Source of the DNA: Vitellaria paradoxa
Taxonomy: Eukaryota; Streptophyta; Magnoliopsida; Ericales; Sapotaceae
DNA length: 64,000 bases
Reading direction: 5' to 3'
Assembly (NCBI GenBank): GCA_019916065.1
Contig: CM034244.1
Coordinates: forward strand, 30,659,933-30,723,932
Shown: positions 10,668 through 21,445 of the stretch, in pieces
Layout of the letters: each line of letters opens with the position of its first letter
Numbering within the stretch: position 1 is the stretch's first letter
Notes under the pieces: generated by a model
The model's database searches: none
Seen by the model: the letters and a program-made list of their open reading frames with translations, nothing else
What the model was told of the DNA's origin: nothing
Translations under genes and position numbers: made by a program

Positions 10668-13474
10668 GTTGTTGCATGTTGTATAAGACTCATGTGAAGG
10701 TTTGTTCAAATGGCTTACATGCAGTTGAAGATGAGTCTTTACCAAATTTGTGGGACAAGAGACTTGCTCATATGAGTGAGAAAAGATTGCAGATCTTGGC
10801 AAATAAGTCCCTTATTTCTTTTGCTAAAGGTACTTCTCTAAACCCTTGTGATTATTGTTTATTTGGTAAGCATCATAGAGTTGCATTTCATTCATCTGCT
10901 AAAAGAAAATCTGAGATTTTGGATAGAGTATACTCTGATGTTTGTGGTCCCATAGAAGTAGAGTCTTTAGCTGGCAATGGATACTTTGTTACCTTTATTG
11001 ATGATGCTTCACGTAAAGTGTGGGTGTACCCCTTGAAAAGTAAAGACCAGGTATTTCAGCATTTTCGAATATTTCATGCCATGGTTGAAAAAGAGACTGG
11101 GAAATCATTGAAGTGTCTGTGTACAGATAATGGTGGAGAATACACTTCTAATGAGTTCAAAGCATATTGTTATGGTCATGGTATTCGGCATGAGCAGACT
11201 GTTCCTGGTACCCCACAACACAATGGTGTGGCTGAAAGGATGAATCGTACTATTGTGGAGATAGTCAAATGTATGCTCAGAATGTCCAAGTTGCCTTAAT
11301 CATTTTGGGGTGAAGCTGTTCACACTGCCTGCTACTTAATTAACAGATCTCCGTCAGTTCCTTTGGATTTTCAAATTCCAGAGAAGGTTTAGTCTGGCAA
11401 GGATGTTTCTTGTTCTCACTTAAGAGTTTTTGGCTGCAAGGCATTTGCACATGTGCCTAAGGAGCATCGGTCTAAGTTAGATGACAAAGCCATACAGTGC
11501 ATCTTTGTGGGTTATAGAAATGCAGAGTTTGGGTACAGATTATGGGATCCGGAGAGTAAGAAGATTATCAGAAGTAGAGATGTGATTTTTCATGAGAGTC
11601 AGACATTAGTAGACTTTGAGAAGCCAACACAGTCTACAGATGTTACTATACCAGACCTCATACCAAATTTCTCACTATCACGGAGTGCCATAGATGGGAG
11701 AGAGATGCAGACAGAGGCTCCAAAGATTGATATTCCAGATATGGAAGATATTCATAATGAGATGGGTATAGAGATGGATACAGAGGGTGTTGAGTAGGGG
11801 GAGCAGCCACCTCTACCAGATACTACAGTACCTGTGTTGAAGATATCAACCAGAGAGTCTAAACCATTAGTCAAATACCCGTCTTCTGAGTACATATTGC
11901 TTACTGATGAGGGGGAGCCTGAGTGTTTTCAGGAGGCACAGATTCACAAAGATAAAGCTAATTGGATGAAAACAATGGAGTATAAGATGAATTCCTTGAA
12001 GAAGAATGACACTTATCAGCTAATGGAGCTTCCTAAGGGCCGAAAAGCATTGAAGAACAAATGGGTATTCAAGATGAAAAATGATAGCAATGAAAAGCTA
12101 GTGAAGTACAAAGCTCGTCTGGTTGTCAAAGGCTTTGGGCAAAAGAAATGTGTTGATTTTGATGAAATCTTCTTGCCAATTGTGAAGATGACTTCTATTT
12201 GAGTGGTTTTGGGAGTAGCAGCTAGCATGGATCTTGAGCTTGAGCAATTAGATGTGAAGACTGCCTTTCTCTATGGTGACTTGGAGGAAGAGATTTATAT
12301 GGCACAGCCAGAAAGTTTTGAAGTGAAAGGGAAAGAGCACTTGGTTTGCAAGTTAAAGAAGAGTCTCTACAGCCTCAAGCAAGCGCCAAGACAGTGGTGC
12401 AAGAAGTTTGACTCATTCATAGTGAGAAATGAATACAAGAGGACTGCTGCAGATCAGTGTGTTTACATCAGGAGATTCCCAGATAGTACCTTCATTATCC
12501 TTTTACTTTATGTTGATGATATGTTGATTGTGGGTCAGAACACTAAGATGATTGGTAAGCTGAAAGATGAGTTGTTCAAGTCGTTTGATATGAAAGACTT
12601 AAGGCCAGCACAACAAATATTAGGTATGAAAATTATTTGTGACAGGAAAGCTAAGAAGCTATGGTTGTCACAAGAGCAATATGTTGAACGAGTGATTGAA
12701 AGGTTCAACATGAAAGATGCTAAGCCAGTGAGTACACCGTTAGCCAATCATTTTAAGTTAAGTAAAAGTTCATGTGCCTCTACTGAGAAAGAAAGAGAAG
12801 AGATGGTAGTGATTCCCTACTCCTCTGCAGTGGGAAGTTTAATGTATGCTATGGTTTGCACTAGGCTAGATATTGCTCATGCAGTTGGAGTCGTGAGCAG
12901 GTTCCTTTCTTGTCCAGGAAAAGAGCATTGGGAAGCGGTCAATTGGATTCTTCGATATTTGAAGGGTACCTCCAGATTGTGTTCGTGTTTTGGGAGCTCT
13001 GTACCAGTCTTAGAAGGTTTCACAGATGCTGATATGGCAGGTGATCTCGATTGTAGAAAGTCAACTTCTGGATTCTTATTTACCTTTGCAGAGGGAGCTG
13101 TGTCATGGCAGTCCAGACTACAAAAGTGTGTTGCTTTGTCTACAACCGAGGCAGAATACATTGCTGCTGCTGAAGCAGGTAAAGGGATGTTACGGATGAA
13201 ACGGTTTCTCCAAGAGCTGAGGTTAAAGCAAGAAGAGTATGTGGTGTTTTGTGATAGTCAGAGTGCCCTGGACTTGAGCAAGAACTCCATGTACCACTCC
13301 CGTACTAAGCATATTGATGTTCGCTATCACTGGATACGAGAAGTAATGAGCAAGCAACTTATGTAGTTGAAGAAAATTCATACAGACAGAAATCCATCTG
13401 ACATGATGACGAAAGTTGTTCCAAGAGAAAAACTTGAGATTTGCATAGAGATGGCTGCAATGGACTTCAAGTGA
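10668..13474 (+). pseudogene. Copia 1 integrase, reverse transcriptase and RNase H region
   Basis: One frame runs from about 10676 to a natural TGA at 13472-13474, broken by stops near 11297, 11390, 11795, 12200 and 13364. The integrase zinc region keeps CDYCLFGKHHR, but its first histidine position reads D (LWDKRLAH). Catalytic DDE residues are visible: D of YSDVCGP (10937), D of CTDNGGEY (11125) and E of GVAERMNRT (11234). Reverse transcriptase has the LDVKTAFLYGDL block and the YVDDM active site (12509-12523). RNase H has DADMAGDLDCRKSTSG, STTEAEYIA and TKHIDVRYHWIRE. Without the stops this would be a normal-length copia pol. Confidence 0.9.
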
Positions 13475-13508
13475 GGAGTCGTGGTTGGTGTTCCCTTCTC
13501 CCATGTGT

Positions 13509-13523
13509 GTAGAGGGGGAGATT
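13509..13523 (+). promoter_or_regulatory. Copia 1 polypurine tract
   Basis: GTAGAGGGGGAGATT lies directly before the 3' LTR at 13524, the expected plus-strand priming site. Confidence 0.85.
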
Positions 13524-13608
13524 TGTTGGGCTCACGGGTCCACACCACATAGGATAAAAACCCATGGGTCTATTTTAAATCAGAAAGCCTTTGGCCCACG
13601 CACCTGCA

Positions 13609-13647
<39 letters not shown>

Positions 13648-14151
13648 GGAAAAAAGGATTTTTTTTTTCTTCTTGAATGGACATGCACGGGTAGAGAAGG
13701 CCGAAACGGGAAAAACAAAAGAAAAGAAAATCGAGGGAGCAGCGACAGTGCTTTTGCGGCGTGGAAGAAAAATTTATTTGGTTTTTTTGTTTCAGTTCAG
13801 ATTTGCTTGGAGCTTGAAGACTCAGCAAATTTGGGATTTATTCACTTGGTTGGAAGGTTTATAGGTAAGTAGATTTTTCTTTGTTGTTCCTCAAGTTTTG
13901 TGAATACTTGAGAGTTATTTGATTACCAAATATTATTGGAGATGGTGTACCAATTATTAATTTGATGATAGTGGAAGATTTGAGATTGGCCCCGTGGTTT
14001 TTTCCCTCTATATTGGAGGGTTTTTCCACGTAAATTTTGGTGTCTTGTGTGCTTGAATATTTTTATTTGCTTGCTTGAGTTTGTCTTAAAATATTATTTA
14101 TTTTCTTTAATTCACACGTGACATTGGTTGGGAGGGTTATTTTCCCCAACA
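13524..14151 (+). repeat. Copia 1 3' LTR
   Basis: It starts TGTTGGGCTCACGGG and ends TTTTCCCCAACA, 628 bp. It aligns throughout with the 5' LTR; differences are scattered substitutions and a longer TA run (about 13608-13644). Confidence 0.92.
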
Positions 14152-14321
14152 AAGACAGCCGAGAAGTACTATCAACTCGCAAAGTACAAATAGTAGTTGT
14201 GACAAAGGGCGATCAGAGAAATGCCATCGACATCATTTTGACTTCCTTTGATGTCACTATCGACGGGTTCTGTATGAGCAAGTGTGGGATTCACGGCTCA
14301 TCTAATGAGTTGGGTTGCTAA
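14152..14321 (+). pseudogene. EXORDIUM-like gene, right part (after copia insertion)
   Basis: Directly after the copia 3' LTR and its target duplication the coding sense resumes as KTAEKYYQ, then in another frame LSTRKVQIVVVTKGDQRNAI, followed by ILTSFDVTIDGFCMSKCG and IHGSS before a TAA at 14319-14321. These are the conserved EXORDIUM blocks SKGDQ-NAI, LTS-DV-V-GFC and CG-HGSS. Between KYYQ and LSTRK about 30 residues of the family are missing, consistent with an internal deletion. The C-terminal part of the family is absent. Without the copia element, the left and right parts join in frame across the 5-bp duplication. This is a pseudogene fragment. Confidence 0.65.
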
Positions 14322-14922
14322 AACAAGAATTTGTGGTTCTTCACATTTAAAACTTTAGTCACATAAACAATAAGTTGGGTTTTCTTTTCTTTTCTACACA
14401 GCAATTCAGAATATCAAGCAATATATTTATTAGGGGGTGAAAGGGCTCAATCATGGCTATTTCTTTTCTTTTAAATTGAATTTGCACAAAGAATGCACGT
14501 TTGTAACTTTGTTTAATGTAGATTCAGCACGTAAGGGTAATATTAATTTAATTTTATTGTAAGGGTAAAAAAGTCATTTCATGCACTTATCCTATTATTT
14601 ATACTATTTTTCTTTATACACACCAAATTTAGTATTACTTATCTCCTATTATATTATGGTATTACTCATCTTCCATCCATCACATCACAATATTACTAAT
14701 CTCATAGTATTACTTATCCCCTATTTTTTTTATACTGGCAAACAAACGTAGCCATAGGGTGTATAACTTACTCAAGGGAGAAAGCAAACCAAAAGTCACC
14801 ATCAAGTCAGCCATTGATCTACACAAGTGGACGACTTAGCTTCAATCACAAGCCTTCTCCATCTCAATCTTCCAAGTGCATCGAATGAATGGCCCAGATG
14901 GAAAACATGATAGTTGAGGTAG
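14322..14922. other. Non-coding flank between EXORDIUM fragment and hAT MITE
   Basis: I see no gene. 14322-14753 is the right subterminal part of the inverted-repeat unit, with repeated GTATTACTNATC motifs from about 14630. 14754-14922 is unassigned unique-looking sequence. Confidence 0.5.
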
Positions 14923-14930
14923 GTGAAGAC

Positions 14931-15572
14931 CATTGTCTTAAAACTCGGACCGAACTGGCCAGTTCAACCGGTTGAACCGGGAACCGATCTGATTAACCAG
15001 CAAAACTCAATGGGAGCTTGAATCGGCCGAAAACCGGTGACACACCAGTTCAACCACACCGGTTCCCCGGTTGAACCGAGTTGTTTTTTTAATTCTTTTA
15101 AATGGTAAAACTAATACGCACCAGCCTAGAATCAAACTTGGATCTATTTTGTGGTAAAGTATTATTGTTCCACTGAATCACTAATAATTGTTGTTTCTTA
15201 TTTTTGCTTGGTTTTACTTATATAATATATTAGTTTTAAGTGATTTTATTTTACAACACATTTTGTTGACATTTTTTATTAGTAAAACGAAACAAAGTAG
15301 AAAATATGTGAAAAATATAAGTTTTTAAAATTATTATATTATTTTAACATATTTTTATATTTTAAACAAAGTAGAAAATATGTGAAAAATATAAGTTTTT
15401 AAAATTATTATATTATTTTAACATATTTTTATATTTTATTTATATATTTAAATATATTTATGACGTCACGGTTCAACTCTGGTTCAATTTCGGTTGAACC
15501 GACGATTGAACCACTAACACGTGACCCGGTCGCTTTTCTGGTTCGATGAACGGTTCGGTTTTTAAAACATTG
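14931..15572. mobile_element. hAT-type MITE, TSD GTGAAGAC
   Basis: The left end CATTGTCTTAAAACTCGGAC and the right end read inward CAATGTTTTAAAAACCGAAC form a terminal inverted repeat (18 of 22 matching). The perfect 8-bp duplication GTGAAGAC flanks it at 14923-14930 and 15573-15580. An 8-bp duplication with CA-TG-type ends is typical of hAT elements. Subterminal parts are rich in CCGGTTGAACCGG-like palindromes. It has no coding capacity. A 74-bp internal tandem duplication lies at 15291-15438. Confidence 0.88.
15291..15438. repeat. 74-bp tandem duplication inside the hAT MITE
   Basis: AACAAAGTAGAAAATATGTG begins at 15291 and again at 15365, and the two 74-bp copies are nearly identical, so the duplication is recent. 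Confidence 0.85.
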
Positions 15573-15878
15573 GTGAAGACAATTAATGCAAAAGCTATTG
15601 GGCCAATGTAAGAAGCTTCCAAAGGTAGCTAGGTTAATGCTGAGGGCACAAGTCACAAGTCTAATAGACAAAACGGATAAATAGGTCAAGTCAAGTGGAT
15701 GGGTGAGGTAAAATATGGGCTAAATCCATTAGGCTGCATAGGGCCTAGTCTTGGGCCAAGTGAGTTGGTTGTAGATTGAAAAGGCCATTCAATACCCTTT
15801 TTTTTGTTTTTTTGAAAGGTTGCCATTCATTACCTGGGTTGGGCTGAATCATCATTGAATTGGCTTAGTCCAACAAAT

Positions 15879-17215
15879 TGTCATAGCAATTAGTAGTTAA
15901 CAGTTAGTTAGCAACTATAGTTAGGTTAACCATAGTCATGGTTAGCCCTAGGTAAAAGTTAGTTATAATCACCTACTATAAATACAATTAAATACAGAAT
16001 TAAAAAGTTAGTAAAGAATTTTTAAAAATTCATTCTTTTTTTGAGGTCTGAAGTCCTTGAACTCTTTCACTATTTTGATCATTCTTGTTCTTCTCCCACC
16101 ATGGGTAAGGGAAAGAGTAAGCTTCAAGAAAGATTACTCCAATTGGTATCAGAGCCATTTCTTGATCATGAGATGGTAGAAACCAGAGCTACTGGACAAC
16201 AAAACCAATAATATCAGGAGACTTAACAATAGTTAAAGCAACTAATGGAATGATAGAAACAATGAGTAAAAGATTAGAAGACATATCTCAACAAGTCCAG
16301 TCCAAAACTGCAGCAATCCATAAGAGCCAAAAAGAATAAATGGAAGCCAAATTTTCTCAGATCAGGAGAATGTAGTGGCTCAATCCAATCAATGGGCACC
16401 AAATGCAGTGGCTTAATCCAATCAATGGGCACCAAATGCAGTAGAAGGTACAAATAATGGGTTTAATGGAGTTAAAGTTAAGTCAGTCAAATTAAAATTT
16501 CAAGTTTTCAAGGGAGAAAACCCATCAAAATGGCTTTATAAAGCTAACCAATTTTTTAAGCACTATAGAATTCTTGAAAACCAAAAGTTGGAAATTGCTT
16601 CCTCACATATGGAGGGTAAATCCTTGATTTGGTTTCAGGATTTGTTAAACTCTGAAGTGGGAATTAATTGGAAAGAATTTTCTGATGCCTTGCAAGTAAG
16701 ATTTGGTGAAAATACTTCTGAAGATCCTATGGATCAATTAGTCAAACTAAAATAGTATTCTTCTGTAGAATAATTCAAACCAAGTTTGAACCTAACAGAA
16801 TTAAAGGATTGAATTAAAAGCCTAAGCTCAATATATTTTTAATTGGGTTGAGAGAAAAAATCAGATACTCAATTAGGATATTTAATTCTAATAATTTGAC
16901 TAAATCCTTTGGCCTAGTAAGGTTACAAGAAGAAAATTTGTGGGCCACTAAAAAACAACAGGCAAGACCAAGAAGTGCATATATTGTTGATTCAAGAAGT
17001 ACAATTAATTATGTTCTTAATAGGCTCCTCCTTAGAAATCTCCATTGATCACAACCACCTAGAACAATGCCAATTAACATGTCAAAGCCTAATATGGTTA
17101 ATAAGTTACCCATTTAGAAGTTTTAAGTCCTACAAAGGTAGAGGCAAGAAAAAAGAAATGATTGTGTTTTAATTGCAATGAGAAATGGTATAGAATTCAT
17201 GTGTGCGAAGTCCTA
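15879..17215 (+). pseudogene. Ty3/gypsy gag remnant with 5' LTR and PBS
   Basis: A probable 5' LTR (about 15879-16141, starting TGTCATAGCAATTAG) is followed by the PBS TGGTATCAGAGCCAT (16144-16158). A broken gag follows. An ATG at 16173 opens MVETRATGQQ and soon stops. Later frames give KLKFQVFKGENPSKWLYKAN (near 16490), IWFQDLLNSEV and FSDALQVRFGENTSEDP, the signature of gypsy-type gag. At about 17166-17207 a CCHC-like knuckle reads CFNCNEKWYRIHVC. Stops and frameshifts are many, and no protease, reverse transcriptase or integrase follows, so it is a truncated relic. The left LTR edge is my best guess. Confidence 0.7.
16144..16158 (+). promoter_or_regulatory. Gypsy remnant primer binding site
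   Basis: TGGTATCAGAGCCAT, complementary to initiator methionine tRNA, lies between the LTR-like sequence and the gag relic. Confidence 0.8.
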
Positions 17216-19221
17216 AACTTTTTATTCTCAAGTCTGTGCTACAATTGAAATTGCACCCTTCTTATATTCCTAGAACTTTTGGGCTATTTTTTTTCCCCAA
17301 TTATATATATTACATTTGGTTTGGCACGTCAAAAGAAAGGAATGAATCCTTTAAGCCATATGAGGTTGATTTAATGTGACTTTGTGACCCTAAATTAACT
17401 TGAATATATATATATATATATTTGGTACAAAAAATATACTGGACACATAGCAGTCATTCTGAACACATGTTTTGAGTTCATTCACAGACCTCGGTATTCG
17501 ACCCTAGGCACAAGATAAGATTTCTGACCTTGAAGAATTGGTTCCAAAATGAAGGTTTAAAGTTCTGATTCATTTCTAAGTATAAGGTAGTATTACACTT
17601 TAATTAATTCATTATTAAAACTTAGCTAATTCATTATTTTGTCAATGGGGGATATGATATGACAATTATTCTTCTCAAAATATGTCACATCTCACCTACC
17701 ACTTTGAAAATAGCTACACACATTAAATACACTACAAACTGGCACTATAATTAATAGAAAATGGGTAAGATGGTGAAATTAACAGAGTTTTATTCTCAAA
17801 TTTGTGCCCCCCACTAGTTTCTATTTTTTCTTAGCTTATATATGGTTTAAAAAGATCACTAAGGTACATTCACTATTGTTCACAAAACTCTCTTTCTAAA
17901 ATACTCTCTAAACTTCTAACTGATTAGAACGTCAGAGCTCTTTTAGTCAAAAACCCCTCCCGACCTATTACTTGACTATTTTTTGTGTTTGCAGGTTATT
18001 GAGAAAGAGAACTATGAACATGGTCACATGCAAAGGAGATTTTTATTCCCTTTGTGCGTGCCCACACACACACACACACATAATTTCCTTCATATTCTCC
18101 GCAATAGGGATGTAATCGGGTCGGGTTGGGCTTGACCTACCCTAGATGACCCTAATCTCCTCCAGGTTGGGTCAGGTCGGGTTAAGGTCGACAAAATCCG
18201 CCCTTAACCCGCCCCAGCTTAATTTTTTAAATATTTTTAAAATTTTTATAAATTAAATATAAATAAAATTCACAAAACACATTGAAAGATATAGTGTTCT
18301 TTATCAATAAATTTTATTGAGAAATAAATAATTATAAAATTAACATTGAATCGAATTACAAATATAAAATTTTAAATAAAAAATTATTAAAATAAATTTA
18401 ATTACAAATTTACACATTGTCAATGACTAATGAAAAAAAAAAAGAAAAAAAAAAAGAAAGAAAAGAGGAAGCTAGTAGTAGCTAATTGGAAATAGGGAAA
18501 GAAAAAAAAAAAGATAAGAAAGAAAGAAAAGGCAAGCCAGTATTAAGCATACCTCCCAAGATTTTGCTTGATAGCACACTTTCCGATCCTAGTTTAGGAA
18601 ACTTGTATTAGGGTTGTGCATGGGTTGGTTTCGTTCGAGTTCATACTTAACCCAGAACAAAACCTATTTTTTTCAATTCCTAAAATTTAGATCTGAAACT
18701 GAGCTAGTTTTGAATTAGAACCAAATCGAACTGATCCGAAAATATTGGATTAGTTCAAGTTGGTAATATTTATCACACATTTATCACTTAAAAAAAATAG
18801 ATCAAGCAAACAAATTCTATGATAAAAAAGTATTAAGATAGATCGCTTCAAAAAGTAAAATTAACTAAATTTTAGTATAATTCATAATAAAATATAATCC
18901 CATAATATCATTAATATTATTTACTTTTATAATATTATATAATATTTATATATTATATTTTTCAGATTGGTTCAGTTTGGGTTATTTTCAGTTCGGATAT
19001 GGTTCGATTCCTGTTAAGAGATATTCAACCTGAAAACCGAACCAAAAATATCAGTTTGCTAAATTTTTTCATTCATTAGTGTTTTCAAAATTTGTATCAA
19101 AGTAGGTTCACTCATGTATTTAAAAAGTGTGATCTTTTTACATCCAAAACATTAATGAATAATGTTATCCTTTTATCTTAAAAAAATCATTTGAGATATT
19201 TTTCATTTTGATACAAGTAAA
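17216..19221. other. Intergenic stretch with microsatellites and GGGTCGGGTT-rich repeats
   Basis: No gene is visible. There is a TA run near 17405 and a CA run near 18063. A GGGTCGGGTTGGG-rich segment lies at about 18117-18215, followed by AT-rich DNA and A/G-rich tracts (18430-18530). A second segment with GGTTCGGTTT-type words lies at about 18606-19050. Such words are common at the ends of old plant repeats, but I could not define an element. Confidence 0.45.
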
Positions 19222-19365
19222 TAATCTGTTAGATGTTGTCCTACATTGATCCATGATAAAAGTCATTCTCTCCCCTATATAAGAGGTGGACTTCCCTTAT
19301 CTTAACACCTAAATTCTAAGGTTGAACCTCCTCCTTTTATGTATTGCTAGACTTATTTAATATAG

Positions 19366-21282
19366 AAATTTGTGTTTAAGTCACACTTTGCAGTCTTTTA
19401 AGCTTGTTAGTCACTTCAAAAAAAAGTATTGCTTTTAAATCATATTTGTGTAGAAAGTTTTGTGAATAGGTCATACTTTTGAATGGGTCCCACGAGTTTA
19501 TTTTAAATATAATTTCTAATATACCAAGAGTACCCTTTATTTCTATAATTAAATTAGACGAGAGTTGTCAAAAATATCGCTAACCGAAAATCACATTTCT
19601 TCCGTTTTTGTTTTCATTCCTTATAAATTGCGTGAAGTTATGGTATATCATTAATTTGAACGAACACTGACTAATATTAACATCGGTCGAAGAAGGAATA
19701 TATACAAATCTATATACCAGTACTGTTTTGTATAAATGTATGATCTTGTAAAAACAGTACCGAATAAAATGCATGCTCATATAAACACAGTACCACGTGA
19801 ATGAGAGTACCACATGCATGCAGTACTGTTTTTGTATAAGATGCATGCTTTTGCAAAAACAGTATCGAATGTGTCTAGTATGCAAACAGCACCATGAAAT
19901 ACAAAAAAAGTCACATATCCAACGTATGGCTGACAGTACCGCATGACCGAGACTACCACATGCGTATGGCACTGTTTTGTATAAGATGCATGCTCTTACA
20001 AAAACAGTACCGAATGTGTCTAGTATGCAAATAATACCATGAAACACAAAAAGAAGTTACATATCCAACGTATGGCTGACAGTACCACATGGCCGAGAGT
20101 ACCATATGTGTGCGGTACTATTTTGTATAAGATGCATGCTCTTGCAAAAACAGTACTAAATGTGTCTAGTATGCAAACAGCACCATGAAACACAAAAAAA
20201 AGTCACTTATCTAATATATGGCTAACAGTACCACATGGCCGAGGGTACAAAATATATGCGGTACTGTTTTGTATAAGATGCATACTCTTGCAAAAATAGT
20301 ACCGAATGTGTCTAATATGTAAACAGCACCATGAAATACAAAAAAGTCACATATCTAATATATGGCTGATAGTACCACAAGGATAAGAATACCATACGCA
20401 TACAATACTGTTTTGTATAAGATACATGATTTTGTTAAAACAGTCATGCATCTTATACAAAATAGTACCGAATGTATCTAGTATGCAAATAGTATCATGA
20501 AACATAAAAAGAAGTCACATATCCAATATATGACTCACAGTACCACATAACCGAGAGTATCACATGCATGCAGTATTGTTTTGTATAAAATACATGCTCT
20601 TGCAAAACAGTACCAAATGTGTCTAGTAAGCAAACAGTATCATGAAACACAAAAAAAGTCATATATCCAACATATAGCTAACAGTACCACATAGCTAAGA
20701 GTACCATATGCATGTGGTACTGTTTTGTATAAGAGGCACGCTCTTGCAAAAATAGTACCGAATGTGTCCAGTATACAAATAGTACCATGAAATACAAAAA
20801 AAGTCACATATCCAACGTATGGCTGACAGTACCACATGGATGAGAATACCATATGCGTGCAGTACTGTTTTGTATAAGATGTATACTCTTGCAAAAATAG
20901 TACCGAATGTGTCTAGTATGCAAATAGCACCATTAATGGTTGGTTTGTGTTATGTATCGATTGATGTTTTTTATGGCAGTATGAAAATAGTACTGGTACT
21001 GTTTCGTATAAATGTATACTCTTGTAAAAAATAGTACCGAATATACATTTAAATCTATTTTGATTATGTTTCAAAAATCGACTTTGAATTTGTTTGTGAC
21101 GAAGATGGAAAGTCGCGGAAGTTACAAGTGTTCAGATAAAACTAGCAGTTTCAAAATGTATTGAAAACGCGTGATGTCCTTTTTTGTCTTTTTGTTGCAA
21201 GTATGACTTATTTACAAACAAATTTTTTTAATATGACTAAAATCCTTATAAGTCTATAAGAGTGACCGGCCTCCAAAAACCC
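19366..21282. mobile_element. Non-autonomous Mutator-like element carrying a tandem array
   Basis: The 12-base string TATTTAATATAG occurs at 19354-19365 and 21283-21294, exactly where the TRIM LTR is split, as expected for a 9-12 bp target duplication. The inner ends are loosely inverted. The left has GTCACACTTTGCAGTC, TTAGTCACTTCAAAAAAA and GGTCATACTTTTG. The right read inward has GGTCACTCTTATAGAC, TTAGTCATATTAAAAAAA and AAGTCATACTTGC. Long degenerate inverted ends plus a duplication of this length suggest a Mutator-like element. It encodes no transposase; most of it is the 145-bp array. Confidence 0.65.
19710..21046. repeat. 145-bp tandem array (8 to 9 copies)
   Basis: The landmark GTGTCTAGTATGC-like string recurs at 19871, 20016, 20162, 20308, 20474, 20619, 20764 and 20909. 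The steps are 145, 146, 146, 166, 145, 145 and 145. Each unit contains GTACTGTTTT and AAAACAGTAC some 20-25 bases apart around a TGCATGC centre, so each can form a hairpin. The 166 step contains an extra inverted piece (about 20444-20470). Partial units at both edges keep the same hairpin words. Reading frames across it are by-products of the periodicity. Confidence 0.93.
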
Positions 21283-21445
21283 TATTTAATATAGTATCAA
21301 AGTGGGTTTTCAAATTGGGCCTCATCATTGTTCACGTTGAGCTATGTTCATGCGAGTCAACGTGAGGAGAGTTGTTAGATGTTGTCTCACATTGACCCAT
21401 AATTGAGGTCCCTCCTTTTATATGTTGGGCTTATTTAATATAATC

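Larger units (their letters stand above)
8811..14151 (+). mobile_element. Ty1/copia retrotransposon 1, full length, decayed
   Basis: Two LTRs (8811-9422 and 13524-14151) bound a PBS, a gag-pol region and a polypurine tract. Flanks are AAGAT (8806-8810) and AAGAC (14152-14156), a 5-bp duplication with one change. The domain order gag, zinc knuckle, protease, integrase, reverse transcriptase, RNase H is the copia order. The gag and overall plan resemble Tnt1-like (Tork-type) elements. The coding region has several in-frame stops and at least one frameshift, so the copy cannot supply its own proteins. Confidence 0.92.
8354..14753. mobile_element. Inverted-repeat unit carrying EXORDIUM-like gene pieces (Pack-MITE-like)
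   Basis: The left end reads GGCCACATTTGTTTGCGGGA (8354) and the right end, on the opposite strand, reads GGCTACGTTTGTTTGCCAGT (from 14753), a terminal inverted repeat of about 20 bp. Removing the copia element and one target duplication leaves about 1.05 kb. Inside are a CT-rich leader, an ATG with a hydrophobic N terminus, and two joined pieces of an EXORDIUM-like protein. The right subterminal part is rich in GTATTACTTATCCC-like motifs, as in some plant Tourist-type MITEs. The 3-bp flanks are TTA and ATA, not identical, so the duplication is unproven and the superfamily is open. Confidence 0.45.
19227..21440. mobile_element. TRIM-like short LTR element, TSD TAATC, interrupted
   Basis: LTR1 (19227-19362) starts TGTTAGATGTTGTCCTACAT and ends CTTATTTAATA. 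LTR2 (21373-21440) starts TGTTAGATGTTGTCTCACAT and ends identically, with an internal deletion. TAATC flanks both sides (19222-19226 and 21441-21445). After the interrupting insertion a PBS-like TAGTATCAAAGTGG follows the restored LTR1 end (about 21290-21304), and GTGAGGAGAGT (21362-21372) precedes LTR2 as a polypurine tract. There is room for fewer than 100 internal bases and no coding sequence, as expected for a TRIM. The ends are TG...TA rather than TG...CA. Confidence 0.75.

Noticed and set aside
19580..20894. Cysteine- and tyrosine-rich frames in the 145-bp array
   Set aside because: The protein repeats follow the DNA period, and frames break at each irregular unit; this is a satellite, not a repeat protein gene.
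19710..21046. CRISPR-like array
   Set aside because: The whole unit repeats head to tail with no unique spacers, and the setting is a plant nuclear genome.
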